28,055 nt of DNA from CAYFMH01 sp964344775 (GTDB lineage Bacteria > Patescibacteriota > Gracilibacteria > UBA4473). The position numbers were made by a program, and so were the translations under genes. A model generated the notes under the pieces. It did not search any database. It worked only from the letters and a program-made list of their open reading frames with translations, and was not told where the DNA came from. Shown piece by piece: positions 1 through 7,634 of this stretch. The stretch is taken from the NCBI GenBank assembly GCA_964344775.1, contig CAYFOO010000013.1, positions 1 to 28,055 of the forward strand. Reading direction: 5' to 3'. Each line of letters begins with the position of its first letter. Position 1 is the stretch's first letter.

Positions 1-726
1 TTAGTTTCTAAGGTGCTCAACCTACTTCCACCAAGCCATTTTCGGACGCTCTATGATGTGAGTGTGACAGAAGAGGGGGGCTCTCGAGGGCTCGCCAACA
101 GCAAGCACGTGATTCTCAATGCTCTCGATATCGAAAATGAAAAGGAATTTGTAGCAGTTTTTGTTCACGAACTGGGACATGTTGTAGATTTGGGTGTATT
201 TAAAGGTACGAGTGAAGAAAATTCCGGATTTTTCGACATGGGGAGCCCTATCCCGATAGATGATCAGAGTATCGAATTTTATGGGATTGTTTGGGAAGGA
301 GAAGATATCAAGCTTCCAGGAGTGACTCGTGATGATTTTGTGTCTGGATACGCTTCGTGGAACATGTTTGAGGATTTTGCAGAGACCTATATTTTTTACA
401 TTTTGCATGAAAAACACTTCCAGGAGCTTCTCAAAAAAAGTGAACGATTGGCCAAAAAACATCAATTTATAAAAGACAAAGTGTTTGGCGGTCGAATTTA
501 TGATTTCTATGCTGGAGATGCTTATCCAGAGGATATTTTTGATACGACCGTGTTGAACTTTGATTTGGAAAAATTTCTCATCCTGGCTCAGGAAGAAAAA
601 GAAAAGCGATACATTGCTTCTCGAGCACGATCAAAACGAAAAGGGCGATACAAACGACGAGGAAAAGCACCGGTCTACAAAATCCGTGTAGCACGAACAG
701 GAGGAAGAGGGCACGGACAATCTTAG
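1..726 (+). CDS. Zinc metallopeptidase with basic C-terminal tail (5' partial)
   Basis: The frame is open to the window edge, so the gene begins upstream; the GTG at 13 is only the first possible start inside the window. Counting from that GTG, HELGH (residues 52-56) is a zincin HExxH motif: two histidine zinc ligands and a catalytic glutamate. About 65 residues later, EDFAET (120-125) fits the glutamate-bearing helix that gives the third ligand in gluzincin-type enzymes. The last 40 residues are rich in Arg and Lys and end in a Gly-Arg stretch, like the basic tail of the serine protease at 8966-10042. This suggests attachment to an anionic surface, although any signal peptide would lie outside the window. 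An array of 7-base repeats starts six bases after the stop. The metallopeptidase call is firm; the substrate is unknown. Confidence 0.75.
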   Translation, partial: LVSKVLNLLPPSHFRTLYDVSVTEEGGSRGLANSKHVILNALDIENEKEFVAVFVHELGHVVDLGVFKGTSEENSGFFDMGSPIPIDDQSIEFYGIVWEGEDIKLPGVTRDDFVSGYASWNMFEDFAETYIFYILHEKHFQELLKKSERLAKKHQFIKDKVFGGRIYDFYAGDAYPEDIFDTTVLNFDLEKFLILAQEEKEKRYIASRARSKRKGRYKRRGKAPVYKIRVARTGGRGHGQS

Positions 727-732
727 TTTAAA

Positions 733-823
733 AATGAGTAATGAGTAATGAATAATTACGAATTACAAATTAAAGACAACGAAAGACAAAGAACAAAAAA
801 CTAAGCTCTAAGTTCTAAGTTCT
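733..823. repeat. Heptamer array 1 (13 units in register)
   Basis: Thirteen consecutive 7-base units run without slippage from 733 to 823. Twelve of them begin with AA, for example AATGAGT (twice), AATTACG and AAGTTCT (twice); the exception is GACAACG. The array fills almost the whole gap between the metallopeptidase stop and the end of the converging gene at 831. No S23 gene is present here. Confidence 0.7.
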
Positions 824-830
824 ATTTTTT

Positions 831-1250
831 CTACATCAGGAATTCTTTTTGCATTTCCTCTGATTCGAAGAGGTCGTCGTCGGTGACGTCGAAAAAATCC
901 AGATCCCCACTTTTTGCATCGACATTTTTTATCGTACAGACACCGGTGGCTACGAGAATGCTTCCAATCTTCCAGTCTCCTGGAGCAATGCTGGTTAGTT
1001 CTAGATAGATCTTACCTTTGTCATCGTGGGCGTTCATGTGTTCGATCGTTCTTTTGCCGAGGTCTTTGGCGTATTTTTTTTGTAAAAAAGCTTTGATCTG
1101 TGTTCGTTCTGGTTGTGAGAGGGTTGTTTTCAACTCAAAGCTGGTATAAATCCCCAGAAGTGCGTGGAAAAGCGGCTCGAAGTTATTTCTTTTTTCGATG
1201 GCCTCGATTATTTTTGTCACTCGCTGGGTACAGTGGGGTGTTTTTTTCAT
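831..1250 (-). CDS. Hypothetical protein, 139 aa
   Basis: I do not recognise this family. The ATG start follows an A-rich stretch without Shine-Dalgarno, and a promoter at 1327-1355 would give a leader of about 70 bases. The protein has no signal peptide or membrane segment. The first half is basic and helical-looking, with two cysteines-and-histidines-poor helices around residues 10-80; the last 30 residues are acidic (a DVTDDDLFESEE run), so the net charge changes sharply along the chain. Its leader can form a hairpin (1271-1303). It converges on the metallopeptidase gene with a heptamer array between them. Codon use looks like that of its neighbours. It is probably a real cytoplasmic protein. 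Confidence 0.6.
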   Translation of the reverse strand: MKKTPHCTQRVTKIIEAIEKRNNFEPLFHALLGIYTSFELKTTLSQPERTQIKAFLQKKYAKDLGKRTIEHMNAHDDKGKIYLELTSIAPGDWKIGSILVATGVCTIKNVDAKSGDLDFFDVTDDDLFESEEMQKEFLM

Positions 1251-1255
1251 TTTTT

Positions 1256-1307
1256 AGGGGGTTAGATGTTGGTGAGAAAAAATAAAACTAATTTTATCTC
1301 ACCCCCT
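1256..1307 (-). promoter_or_regulatory. Structured 5' leader with competing stems
   Basis: GGTGAGA (1271-1277) pairs with TCTCACC (1297-1303). AGGGGGT (1256-1262) is also the exact complement of ACCCCCT (1301-1307), which overlaps the first stem by three bases. In the minus-strand transcript the second pairing reaches to within six bases of the start codon of the 139-aa gene, so it could affect initiation. No known riboswitch is recognised. Confidence 0.35.
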
Positions 1308-1326
1308 GAATTCTTTTGATTTGTTA

Positions 1327-1355
1327 ATTTTAGCATAGAAATGGGGAAAAAACAA
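1327..1355 (-). promoter_or_regulatory. Promoter for the 139-aa gene
   Basis: Read on the minus strand: -35 TTGTTT (1350-1355), 17-base spacer, -10 TAAAAT (1327-1332). The expected start is near 1320. Confidence 0.45.
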
Positions 1356-1387
1356 ATATGTTTGTGTTTTTGTGGAGCTGGGTGAAT

Positions 1388-1572
1388 GTACTTTTTGACA
1401 GCAAAAAGTACCAAAAACTGCCGGGGGGAACGAAACTTCGTCGTTGATGACTACGCTTTTTCCGTTTTGCTATAGCAAAACTACATCAGCTTCGTCACCA
1501 TCTCCTCTCCCCATCCCGAGTTCTCGGGACGGGGGCCCCTTTTTTTTGGGCCTCAAAAAATCATCCCCCCGG
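1388..1572. repeat. Palindrome-rich intergenic element
   Basis: The 473-base gene-free stretch 1308-1780 contains a G/C-rich island unlike its surroundings. CCGGGGGGA (1421-1429) and TCCCCCCGG (1564-1572) are perfect 9-base terminal inverted repeats. Inside lie the 18-base palindrome GTTTTGCTATAGCAAAAC (1464-1481), TCCCGAG-TT-CTCGGGA (1514-1529), and a GGCCC/GGGCC stem around a T-run. Just outside is GTACTTTTTG-ACAG-CAAAAAGTAC (1388-1411). It looks like a dispersed multi-hairpin repeat, with no protein. The remainder up to 1744 shows nothing I can name. Confidence 0.55.
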
Positions 1573-1744
1573 ACCCCTAGGAGTATTCATATCGCTTCAC
1601 CGGGTGGAAAGATTTTGTAGAAACGAAAGAAGGATCTTACATATGAAGAATGATTTTTATTGAAGTAGTAGACGCGACATTCATCGGTTATTTGTAGAAG
1701 GTTTTAATGTTTTTGTTTTTAAAAATTAAAAATTCCAAATAAGG

Positions 1745-1772
1745 TTTACATCGTTCATCTAGTAATTATAAT
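1745..1772 (+). promoter_or_regulatory. Promoter at the start codon of the 741-aa gene
   Basis: -35 TTTACA (1745-1750), 16-base spacer, perfect -10 TATAAT (1767-1772). The ATG is at 1781, so a normal start point would fall at 1779-1780 and give a leaderless transcript. Confidence 0.65.
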
Positions 1773-1780
1773 CAAGAAAA

Positions 1781-4006
1781 ATGAGAAAGTGGATTTTAGC
1801 CGTTTTTACACTTCTGGCCGGAAACGTGTTTGCGAGCGATAACACGTTTGTTTTTGTGTCTGATTCTGTGGCAGGAGAGATGAATCACGCTCGTATCAGT
1901 GGGTTGATTGCCGACGAGATTGTGCAATTTGAGCTGTCACGTCCAGATGGTACACTAGTCACTCTAAACGAAAAGGCGGATGAACTGGGCAGCTTGGGGT
2001 TTTATATCAATGGAATCCACCTGCAAAAAACTGGTGGATATGCTTTGGAAGTGAGGCGGTCTTATTTTCCTACTTCCGGGCTCGTTTCAAATTTCCAAGT
2101 ATATCCAGGCGAAGTATCTGCGTATCGAACCAAAATTGACGTAGCCCGATCATCCCTTCCAGCAGATGGAAAGGCGATTTCTGAATTCACCATTCGTCTA
2201 CAAGATGCCTATGGAAATCCGGTGCCACACCAGACAGTGAAAGTGTTTTCTTCCCGGAATTCTGACATTGTCGTGGCCGAAAAATCTTCAAACGCAGAAG
2301 GTCTCATTTATGGAAAAATAAAATCAGATGATCCAGGTGTTTCTGTACTTTCTGTGCTGGCTGGAGATACGGTTATTTTTCAGCGTCCAGAGTTAGTTTT
2401 TTATCTCCATGATGCAGAGATGCCAAATATCGGCTCTTCCGGAAAAACCGGATTTGGGCAGTTTCTCAAGGCCCAGCTTTTTGCTGAGGAATTTGGGGAA
2501 GTAGCATACTTTTCCGTGGAAGAACTGCCGAGTTCCATCATCCAAGACGAGGTGACATCGGTTCGTATCGAAGCTAAGGATGAGAACGGAGAGATTGTAC
2601 GAAATTATCTAGGAAAAGTTCGATTTTCTTCCAGTGACAATGAGGCACGACTCCCAGCAGACTATCAATTTGATTCTGAAGATCAGGGATTCCATGTGTT
2701 TTCTTTGGCCGTGGCTTTCGGCACCCCAGGGAAGCACACTCTAGCCGTACATGATCTCAATGATTTTCGAATAAATGGAGAAAAACCGATCACCGTACTT
2801 CGAGCCGATGGAGGAGTAGACCTGAGTGGAGAAAAAGGGATCCAAATAGAATCTCCGGAGCCAGGATCGTACAATCTTTCTCGAGTAACAATCAAAGGAA
2901 AAGCCTTTGGGACACAAATGGTAAAGATTATCGATGGGCCAACGCTACTCGTAGAAAGTTTACCGGTAGATCAGGATACGGGAGACTTCATGTTTCAGAC
3001 TCCGACTTTGGCTGATGGAGCCCACAAATTCCAAGTGATCAGTATGGATGAATCACTCAAATCAGAAGAACTCTTCATCCGAATAGATCGTATGCCACCG
3101 ACGGTGATGGCTGTAGAACTCATCCCTGACGAAGAGATGAAGCCGAGTCAGGATTTTCAGATAAAAGTAGCTTCTAGTGAGCCTTTGTCTGCTTCAAATT
3201 GTACTTTTGATACTACCAAGGTTGAGTTGAATAATGCTGGGGATTATTTCCTCATCGATACTCTAGCTCCACCGAAATGTGGGAAATATCCGATGACTTG
3301 TACTATTGCGGATCTGTTGGGGAACGAATTTACCGAACCTCGAGCGGCTATGGTACGTGTATGTAGTACTGGGTTTGATACGGATGAAGATGGGATTCTC
3401 GACGAAGAAGAGCCAGGAGATGATGATGGAGACTGTGTAGAAAATAAATATGAGTCCATTATTATCGATTCCGACGGAAATGGCCTGGTAGATCAGCTCG
3501 ATCCAGCCAATGATAGTGATGATGGAGGAGTTTCGAATGAAGTGGAGTGTAAGGAAGATGAGACAGATCCACTAGATCCTCTGGATGACAATATCTCTGA
3601 AGTGCCACCGACAGCAGTGACAAATCTTTCTGCTGAACCAGGCGAGAAAAGAGTAACTCTCTTCTGGTCACCGGCGAAGGATGATACGGAAATTTGGAAA
3701 TACCGAATAGAATTTGGGAAAGATCCAGAAGCACTCGATCAAGAAAATCAGACTCCAGACAATCGAACACAGTGGTATGTGGATGAGCTTGAGAAAGGCC
3801 AAAAATACTTTTTCCGAGTATTTGCGATTGATGTAGATGGATTTGAAGGCCCACCAAGCCGTACGGTAGAAGCAACGACTTTAGGAGCTCATTTAGCCGC
3901 AGAAAAACTCGAAAAAGTGGGAAGTGGCGGATTGGTAGTGAGCCTGATGGTGCTTGTGATGGCGATGTTGATGGGGACGGGATTTTTGATCATGAGAAGA
4001 CAATAG
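1781..4006 (+). CDS. Exported Ig-like/TSP3/FN3 surface protein with C-terminal membrane anchor
   Basis: An N-terminal signal peptide (residues 1-18, ending VFA|SD) is followed by beta-rich Ig-like domains. One at about 110-200 resembles invasin-type Ig repeats (LPADGKAISEFTIRLQD...GNPVP); a second is at about 245-340, and a further Ig-like module lies around 350-440. Residues 530-605 form an acidic stretch of DxDxDG calcium-binding units like thrombospondin type 3 repeats (DTDEDGILD, DSDGNGLVD). A fibronectin type III domain follows (about 606-702), then a short helix and a C-terminal transmembrane segment (about 717-737) with a positive MRRQ end. The likely role is a cell-surface stalk or adhesin anchored in the membrane and stiffened by calcium. 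The downstream SLH gene is also exported. The start is fixed by the promoter abutting the ATG. The domain types are clear; the ligand is unknown. Confidence 0.8.
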   Translation: MRKWILAVFTLLAGNVFASDNTFVFVSDSVAGEMNHARISGLIADEIVQFELSRPDGTLVTLNEKADELGSLGFYINGIHLQKTGGYALEVRRSYFPTSGLVSNFQVYPGEVSAYRTKIDVARSSLPADGKAISEFTIRLQDAYGNPVPHQTVKVFSSRNSDIVVAEKSSNAEGLIYGKIKSDDPGVSVLSVLAGDTVIFQRPELVFYLHDAEMPNIGSSGKTGFGQFLKAQLFAEEFGEVAYFSVEELPSSIIQDEVTSVRIEAKDENGEIVRNYLGKVRFSSSDNEARLPADYQFDSEDQGFHVFSLAVAFGTPGKHTLAVHDLNDFRINGEKPITVLRADGGVDLSGEKGIQIESPEPGSYNLSRVTIKGKAFGTQMVKIIDGPTLLVESLPVDQDTGDFMFQTPTLADGAHKFQVISMDESLKSEELFIRIDRMPPTVMAVELIPDEEMKPSQDFQIKVASSEPLSASNCTFDTTKVELNNAGDYFLIDTLAPPKCGKYPMTCTIADLLGNEFTEPRAAMVRVCSTGFDTDEDGILDEEEPGDDDGDCVENKYESIIIDSDGNGLVDQLDPANDSDDGGVSNEVECKEDETDPLDPLDDNISEVPPTAVTNLSAEPGEKRVTLFWSPAKDDTEIWKYRIEFGKDPEALDQENQTPDNRTQWYVDELEKGQKYFFRVFAIDVDGFEGPPSRTVEATTLGAHLAAEKLEKVGSGGLVVSLMVLVMAMLMGTGFLIMRRQ

Positions 4007-4008
4007 AG

Positions 4009-4043
4009 AACTCGGAATGAAGAAGTCGGAATGCGGAATTAAT
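4009..4043. repeat. Heptamer array 2 (5 units)
   Basis: Five AA-first 7-base units in register begin two bases after the TAG of the 741-aa gene; examples are AATGAAG, AAGTCGG and AATGCGG. There is no inverted partner nearby. Confidence 0.6.
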
Positions 4044-4164
4044 ATTTTTTGAAAGAAATTTTGAGTAGATGCGTATAAATAAACAAGGGTGGTGATTTTC
4101 TATTTGCCAAAACTGATTGGTTTGTTATCTTCCCTGCACGATTTAGCATTTAATCTTTTGAAAA

Positions 4165-5376
4165 ATGAAAAATATTACAGAAATTTTGATCGTCGGAATA
4201 GTTTCTTTCGTTGTTGTGATAAATAATACGGAAGCCAAGCGGTTTTCTGACGATAGAGATATCCCGCAGTGGGCAATAAATTCTGTGGATAAAGTTCAAG
4301 AATCAAAAATCATGACCGGGTTTGGAGATGGATCTTTTCGACCAAATAAAAAACTTAATAGGGCTGAGGCACTTACATTACTCCTGCGTATGAAAGGGAT
4401 AAACCCGGAAGAAGTGGGTGGATCTAGTGTTTTTTCTGATGTACCAGGGACGGCCTGGTTTGCCCCAGCGGTGATCGAAGCCACTAGTCAGGGATGGATC
4501 AAGGGATTTTCTGACGGAACTTTTCGTCCAGGGAAAACTCTCAACAAAGCCGAATGGGCAACGCTCGTTATGCGAGTTTTTGATCTCGAACCGGAAACAC
4601 CAGATACAGATTTCGATGATGTACCAAACAATATCTGGTTTGCTCGGCCTGTGACAGCACTGGTCAAAAATGACCTTATTCGGATAAAAAAACGAACATT
4701 TGATCCATCAGAAGAGGTGACACGTGCGGATTCTGCTTGGCTCATGGCTAAGATTTTAGGAATGCCACGGATATTAGGAACTTCGCGACAAAATGATCTG
4801 ACCAAAGCCAGAAAAACGAGCTCTCGAAGAGTAGCTATCAAACCTCGGGATTTCAATGCCTACAAACAAGGATATGACGTGGTAAAGAAAGAATTGAAAG
4901 TGACGGCTGTTCCTGATGGAGAAATGCGAGTTATTCGTCGTGATTCCAACTGGGGTGATGTAGGAGGAGTAGAAATAATAAACAATTTGGATGATCGTGC
5001 GAAGCTTCATTCTGTGACACTTGAATTTAACTTTGATCGAAGCAAGGCTGGACCAGAGAGTAGTTTTTTGCTCCGGCTGAGGGGTGAGAATTTTGATCTT
5101 GTGAAGGATGTACCAGTCTCTGGAGAGGTGGCATTTACCGGTCTCAACGAAGATTTTGAATCAGGAGAAGAAAAAGAATTTCGAGTGTTTCTCAAACCAA
5201 AAGCCGACGAATTTTTCTATGGGAATATCGGACGGGGAATGGTGAGGGTAAACTTCGCTGATGGTTCTAGTTTAGGAGGATTTCAAAAGGAGAATTCTCA
5301 GCGACAAGGAGATTTCAAGTTTGCACCGACAGGATTTGGAAACCGAAAATTGCGGCTGATTGAATTTCGACCCTAG
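4165..5376 (+). CDS. S-layer homology (SLH) domain protein
   Basis: A hydrophobic N-terminal signal segment (residues 4-24) is followed by three SLH modules at about 27-85, 88-148 and 149-205. Each has the family pattern: SGFxDGSFRP-type turns (TGFGDGSFRPNKKLNRAE, KGFSDGTFRPGKTLNKAE, and a diverged third copy, FDPSEEVTRAD) and FxDVP...WFAPAV stretches. SLH domains bind secondary cell-wall polymer or related surface polysaccharide and hold proteins at the cell surface. The C-terminal 190 residues (about 215-403) are basic at first and then beta-rich, of no family I recognise, and probably form the exposed part. The gene follows the 741-aa surface protein by 158 bases on the same strand and precedes prfA. 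It ends in TAG and is followed by heptamer array 3. Confidence 0.85.
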   Translation: MKNITEILIVGIVSFVVVINNTEAKRFSDDRDIPQWAINSVDKVQESKIMTGFGDGSFRPNKKLNRAEALTLLLRMKGINPEEVGGSSVFSDVPGTAWFAPAVIEATSQGWIKGFSDGTFRPGKTLNKAEWATLVMRVFDLEPETPDTDFDDVPNNIWFARPVTALVKNDLIRIKKRTFDPSEEVTRADSAWLMAKILGMPRILGTSRQNDLTKARKTSSRRVAIKPRDFNAYKQGYDVVKKELKVTAVPDGEMRVIRRDSNWGDVGGVEIINNLDDRAKLHSVTLEFNFDRSKAGPESSFLLRLRGENFDLVKDVPVSGEVAFTGLNEDFESGEEKEFRVFLKPKADEFFYGNIGRGMVRVNFADGSSLGGFQKENSQRQGDFKFAPTGFGNRKLRLIEFRP

Positions 5377-5378
5377 GG

Positions 5379-5413
5379 AAGGCAGAAGTGAGAAGGAAGA
5401 AGGCGGAATTAAG
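5379..5413. repeat. Heptamer array 3 (5 units)
   Basis: Five AA-first units in register start two bases after the TAG of the SLH gene (AAGGCAG, AAGTGAG, AAGGCGG). The position relative to the stop is the same as in array 2, but the units differ in sequence. Confidence 0.6.
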
Positions 5414-5520
5414 CAATTTATATTGCGATTTTTCGAGATTTGTCTAAGTTCTACCTGTCCACCATAGTTTGGAGTTATTTTCAAAACTAACGAAGGTGGG
5501 AAGCTCTAAGAACTATTTTT

Positions 5521-6582
5521 ATGGAAGAAAAAGCTCAAAAAGTAATCGCAGAATTTGAAGATCTGGAAAAACAACTCGCTGATCCGGATGTTTTTTCTGA
5601 TATCGAAAAAGCTACAAAACTTGGACAGCAACGGAAAGCTCTCGAGCCAAAGGTGGAAATTGCTCAAAAATATCTTAAATTTGCACAACAAAAATCTGAT
5701 GCCGAAGAGATTCTAAAAGCCGAGAAAGATGATGAACTGCTGGAGATGGCAAAAGTGGAGCTGGACGAAGCCAAAGAACACCTTCCAATCGTGGAAGAAG
5801 AGCTAAAAGTTGCCCTGATCCCTACTGATCCAAACGATGATCGACCGGCCATTGTAGAAATTCGAGCCGGCGTGGGAGGCGACGAAGCATCTCTTTTTGC
5901 TGATGAAATCAGTCGGATGATTCTCAGGTTTTCTGAAAAATGTGAATTCCAGCCAGAAATCATGTCTGAATCTCCGAATGAACAGGGGGGGATCAAAGAA
6001 ATCATTTTTCGAGTCAATGGGTTTGGAGCTTATGGAAAATTGAAGTTTGAATCCGGCGTCCACCGAGTACAGAGGATCCCCACCACGGAATCTCAAGGCC
6101 GAGTCCATACTTCTGCCGTCTCTGTGGTCGTGATGCCAGAGATTGAGGACTCTGAAATGCAGATCAATGAAGCTGATGTGCGGGTGGATGTGTTTCGATC
6201 CTCCGGGTGTGGGGGCCAGTCCGTCAACACGACCGATTCAGCCGTTCGTCTCACGCACGTGCTCACCGGGATCGTCGTTACCTGTCAAGATGAGAAATCT
6301 CAGCTCAAAAATAAAAATAAAGCCTTCAAAGTACTCCGAGCACGACTTCACGCCATGGAAGAAGAAAAGAAGCAGCAAGAACTCGGTGCCAAAAGGCTCG
6401 CTTCGATCGGGGCGGGAGATCGATCGGATAAAATCAGAACCTACAACTTTCCACAAGATCGAGTGACGGATCATCGGATTGGTCAGAATTTCTCAAACCT
6501 TCCAGGGATTCTCGAAGGAAATCTGGAGAAGGTGGTGGAAGCTCTCGCGATTGAGGAGCAGAAGAATTTATTAGAAAACTAA
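5521..6582 (+). CDS. prfA: Peptide chain release factor 1
   Basis: RF1 recognises UAA and UAG in the ribosomal A site and triggers hydrolysis of peptidyl-tRNA. The 353-aa length is normal for the family. The GGQ catalytic motif is at residues 231-233 within SSGCGGQSVNTTDSAVRL. The stop-recognition tripeptide lies at the canonical place (187-189) in QRIPTTESQGRVHTS and reads PTT where most RF1 proteins have PAT or PVT. The N-terminal helical domain and the C-terminal end after KLARxxDRxR-type sequence (GDRSDKIRTYNFPQDRVTDHR) are intact. recR follows 44 bases later with its own promoter in the gap. No Shine-Dalgarno precedes the ATG. In this window 24 of 26 genes end in the codons read by RF1. 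Confidence 0.97.
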   Translation: MEEKAQKVIAEFEDLEKQLADPDVFSDIEKATKLGQQRKALEPKVEIAQKYLKFAQQKSDAEEILKAEKDDELLEMAKVELDEAKEHLPIVEEELKVALIPTDPNDDRPAIVEIRAGVGGDEASLFADEISRMILRFSEKCEFQPEIMSESPNEQGGIKEIIFRVNGFGAYGKLKFESGVHRVQRIPTTESQGRVHTSAVSVVVMPEIEDSEMQINEADVRVDVFRSSGCGGQSVNTTDSAVRLTHVLTGIVVTCQDEKSQLKNKNKAFKVLRARLHAMEEEKKQQELGAKRLASIGAGDRSDKIRTYNFPQDRVTDHRIGQNFSNLPGILEGNLEKVVEALAIEEQKNLLEN

Positions 6583-6590
6583 GAAATTAT

Positions 6591-6619
6591 TTGATCTTTA
6601 TTCTCTGTTCTTTGATAAT
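6591..6619 (+). promoter_or_regulatory. Promoter at the start codon of recR
   Basis: -35 TTGATC (6591-6596), 17-base spacer, -10 GATAAT (6614-6619). Seven bases after the -10 box is 6626, directly before the ATG at 6627, so the transcript would be leaderless. Confidence 0.6.
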
Positions 6620-6626
6620 TATCCTG

Positions 6627-7226
6627 ATGCTTCCTCAGTCTATTTCTGACGCCATCGAATCTCTCGCAGACCTCCCTGGGATCGGCTCTCGGAGTGCGGA
6701 GCGATTGATTTTTTCGTTACTTCGCAATGAATCAGGACTAGATCAAAAAATCTCTGAGAACATCGGTAATCTGAAGCGAACGATCAAAGAATGTACGGAA
6801 TGTTTCCACTACTGTGAAACAGAAAAATGCACCATCTGCCAAAATCCCGGACGAAACAAGTGCGTGGTCTGTGTGGTAGAAACCCCCGTAGATTTGGTTG
6901 CTCTCGAGAGGACGCATGAATTCAAAGGACTCTACCATGTCCTCCACGGTGTGATTTCTCCGCTGAACAAGATCCGTCCAGAAGACCTGAGAATCGAACA
7001 ATTCCTCGCTCGGATCAAAGAAGATGATGAAATCGAAGAAATCATCCTCGCGATGTCTGGAAATGTGGAGGGCGATGCGACCGCTCTATATTTACAAGAA
7101 AATTTAGGGAAATTTTTCAATGGAAAAATATCACGGTTGGCTCGTGGGATCCCGAGTGGCGGAGATCTGGACTATCTAGATGTGGGGACATTGTCTCGTG
7201 CAATATCAGAGAGGAGAGAGTTTTAA
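6627..7226 (+). CDS. recR: Recombination protein RecR
   Basis: RecR acts with RecO (and RecF) to load RecA onto gapped DNA. I chose the ATG at 6627 (199 aa, the usual RecR length) because LPQSISDAIESLADLPGIG is the conserved N terminus. The in-frame TTG at 6591 would add a hydrophobic stretch and coincides with the -35 box. The helix-hairpin-helix (LPGIGSRSAERL) is at residues 16-27. The four-cysteine zinc site is C56-x2-C59...C68-x2-C71. The Toprim region starts at about 82 (VVETPVDLVALE) and includes GNVEGDATALYL. It lies downstream of prfA, not with dnaX/yaaK as in many bacteria. A heptamer array begins three bases after the TAA. Confidence 0.96.
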   Translation: MLPQSISDAIESLADLPGIGSRSAERLIFSLLRNESGLDQKISENIGNLKRTIKECTECFHYCETEKCTICQNPGRNKCVVCVVETPVDLVALERTHEFKGLYHVLHGVISPLNKIRPEDLRIEQFLARIKEDDEIEEIILAMSGNVEGDATALYLQENLGKFFNGKISRLARGIPSGGDLDYLDVGTLSRAISERREF

Positions 7227-7228
7227 AA

Positions 7229-7277
7229 AATGATGAATGTAGAATTATGAATGCAGAATTTTTAACTTTTAAACATG
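7229..7277 (+). repeat. Left heptamer array of S23 unit 1
   Basis: Seven AA-first 7-base units, including AATGATG, AATGTAG and AATGCAG, run from just after the recR stop to the S23 start codon. The last unit, AAACATG, contains the ATG. Confidence 0.65.
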
Positions 7278-7634
7278 AAAAATGACTTATCGGACAGAAC
7301 AAAGAAGTTTGCTTTGAGGATTATAAAGTTAATAAAAAGTCTCCCAAATGATGTCGTTTCTCAAACAATTGGAAGGCAACTAATTCGTTCTGCAACTTCT
7401 GTAGCAGCGAATTATAGAGCTGCTTGTCGAGCTCGTTCAAAGGCTGAATTTATCGCAAAACTAGGAATTGTTGTAGAAGAAGCTGATGAATCGGTTTTTT
7501 GGATAGAAATGCTAATTGAAAGTGAAGTTATCTCTTCTGAAAAAGTGAAGGATTTGAAAAATGAAACAAATGAAATTCTCTCAATTATGATTACATCAAT
7601 CAAATCTGCTAAAAAAAATAGCTCAAAAAGTTAA
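7275..7634 (+). CDS. Four-helix-bundle protein, S23/IVP family (copy 1)
   Basis: This 119-aa, all-helical basic protein has the pattern of the four-helix-bundle family first seen as ORFs in 23S rRNA intervening sequences, which also includes bAvd, the accessory protein of diversity-generating retroelements. Diagnostic stretches are GRQLIRSATSVAANYRAA (about 36-53), RSKAEFIAKLGIVVEEADES (about 56-75) and FWIEML. There is no reverse transcriptase or variable gene nearby, so it is not part of a retroelement here. It differs strongly from copy 2 at 26001 and starts directly with the first long helix. Family members form pentameric, positively charged barrels and are thought to bind nucleic acid; the cellular role is unknown. 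The gene lies between inverted heptamer arrays and converges with the glycosyltransferase gene. Confidence 0.85.
   Translation: MKNDLSDRTKKFALRIIKLIKSLPNDVVSQTIGRQLIRSATSVAANYRAACRARSKAEFIAKLGIVVEEADESVFWIEMLIESEVISSEKVKDLKNETNEILSIMITSIKSAKKNSSKS

Noticed and set aside
733..823. CRISPR array
   Set aside because: The units are seven bases, contiguous, without spacers and without cas genes.
4104..4131. Possible promoter TTGCCA...TATCTT before the SLH gene
   Set aside because: The -10 match and placement are weak, and read-through from the upstream gene is possible; not listed.
6591..6626. TTG start for recR
   Set aside because: It adds a hydrophobic extension not found in RecR and coincides with the -35 box.
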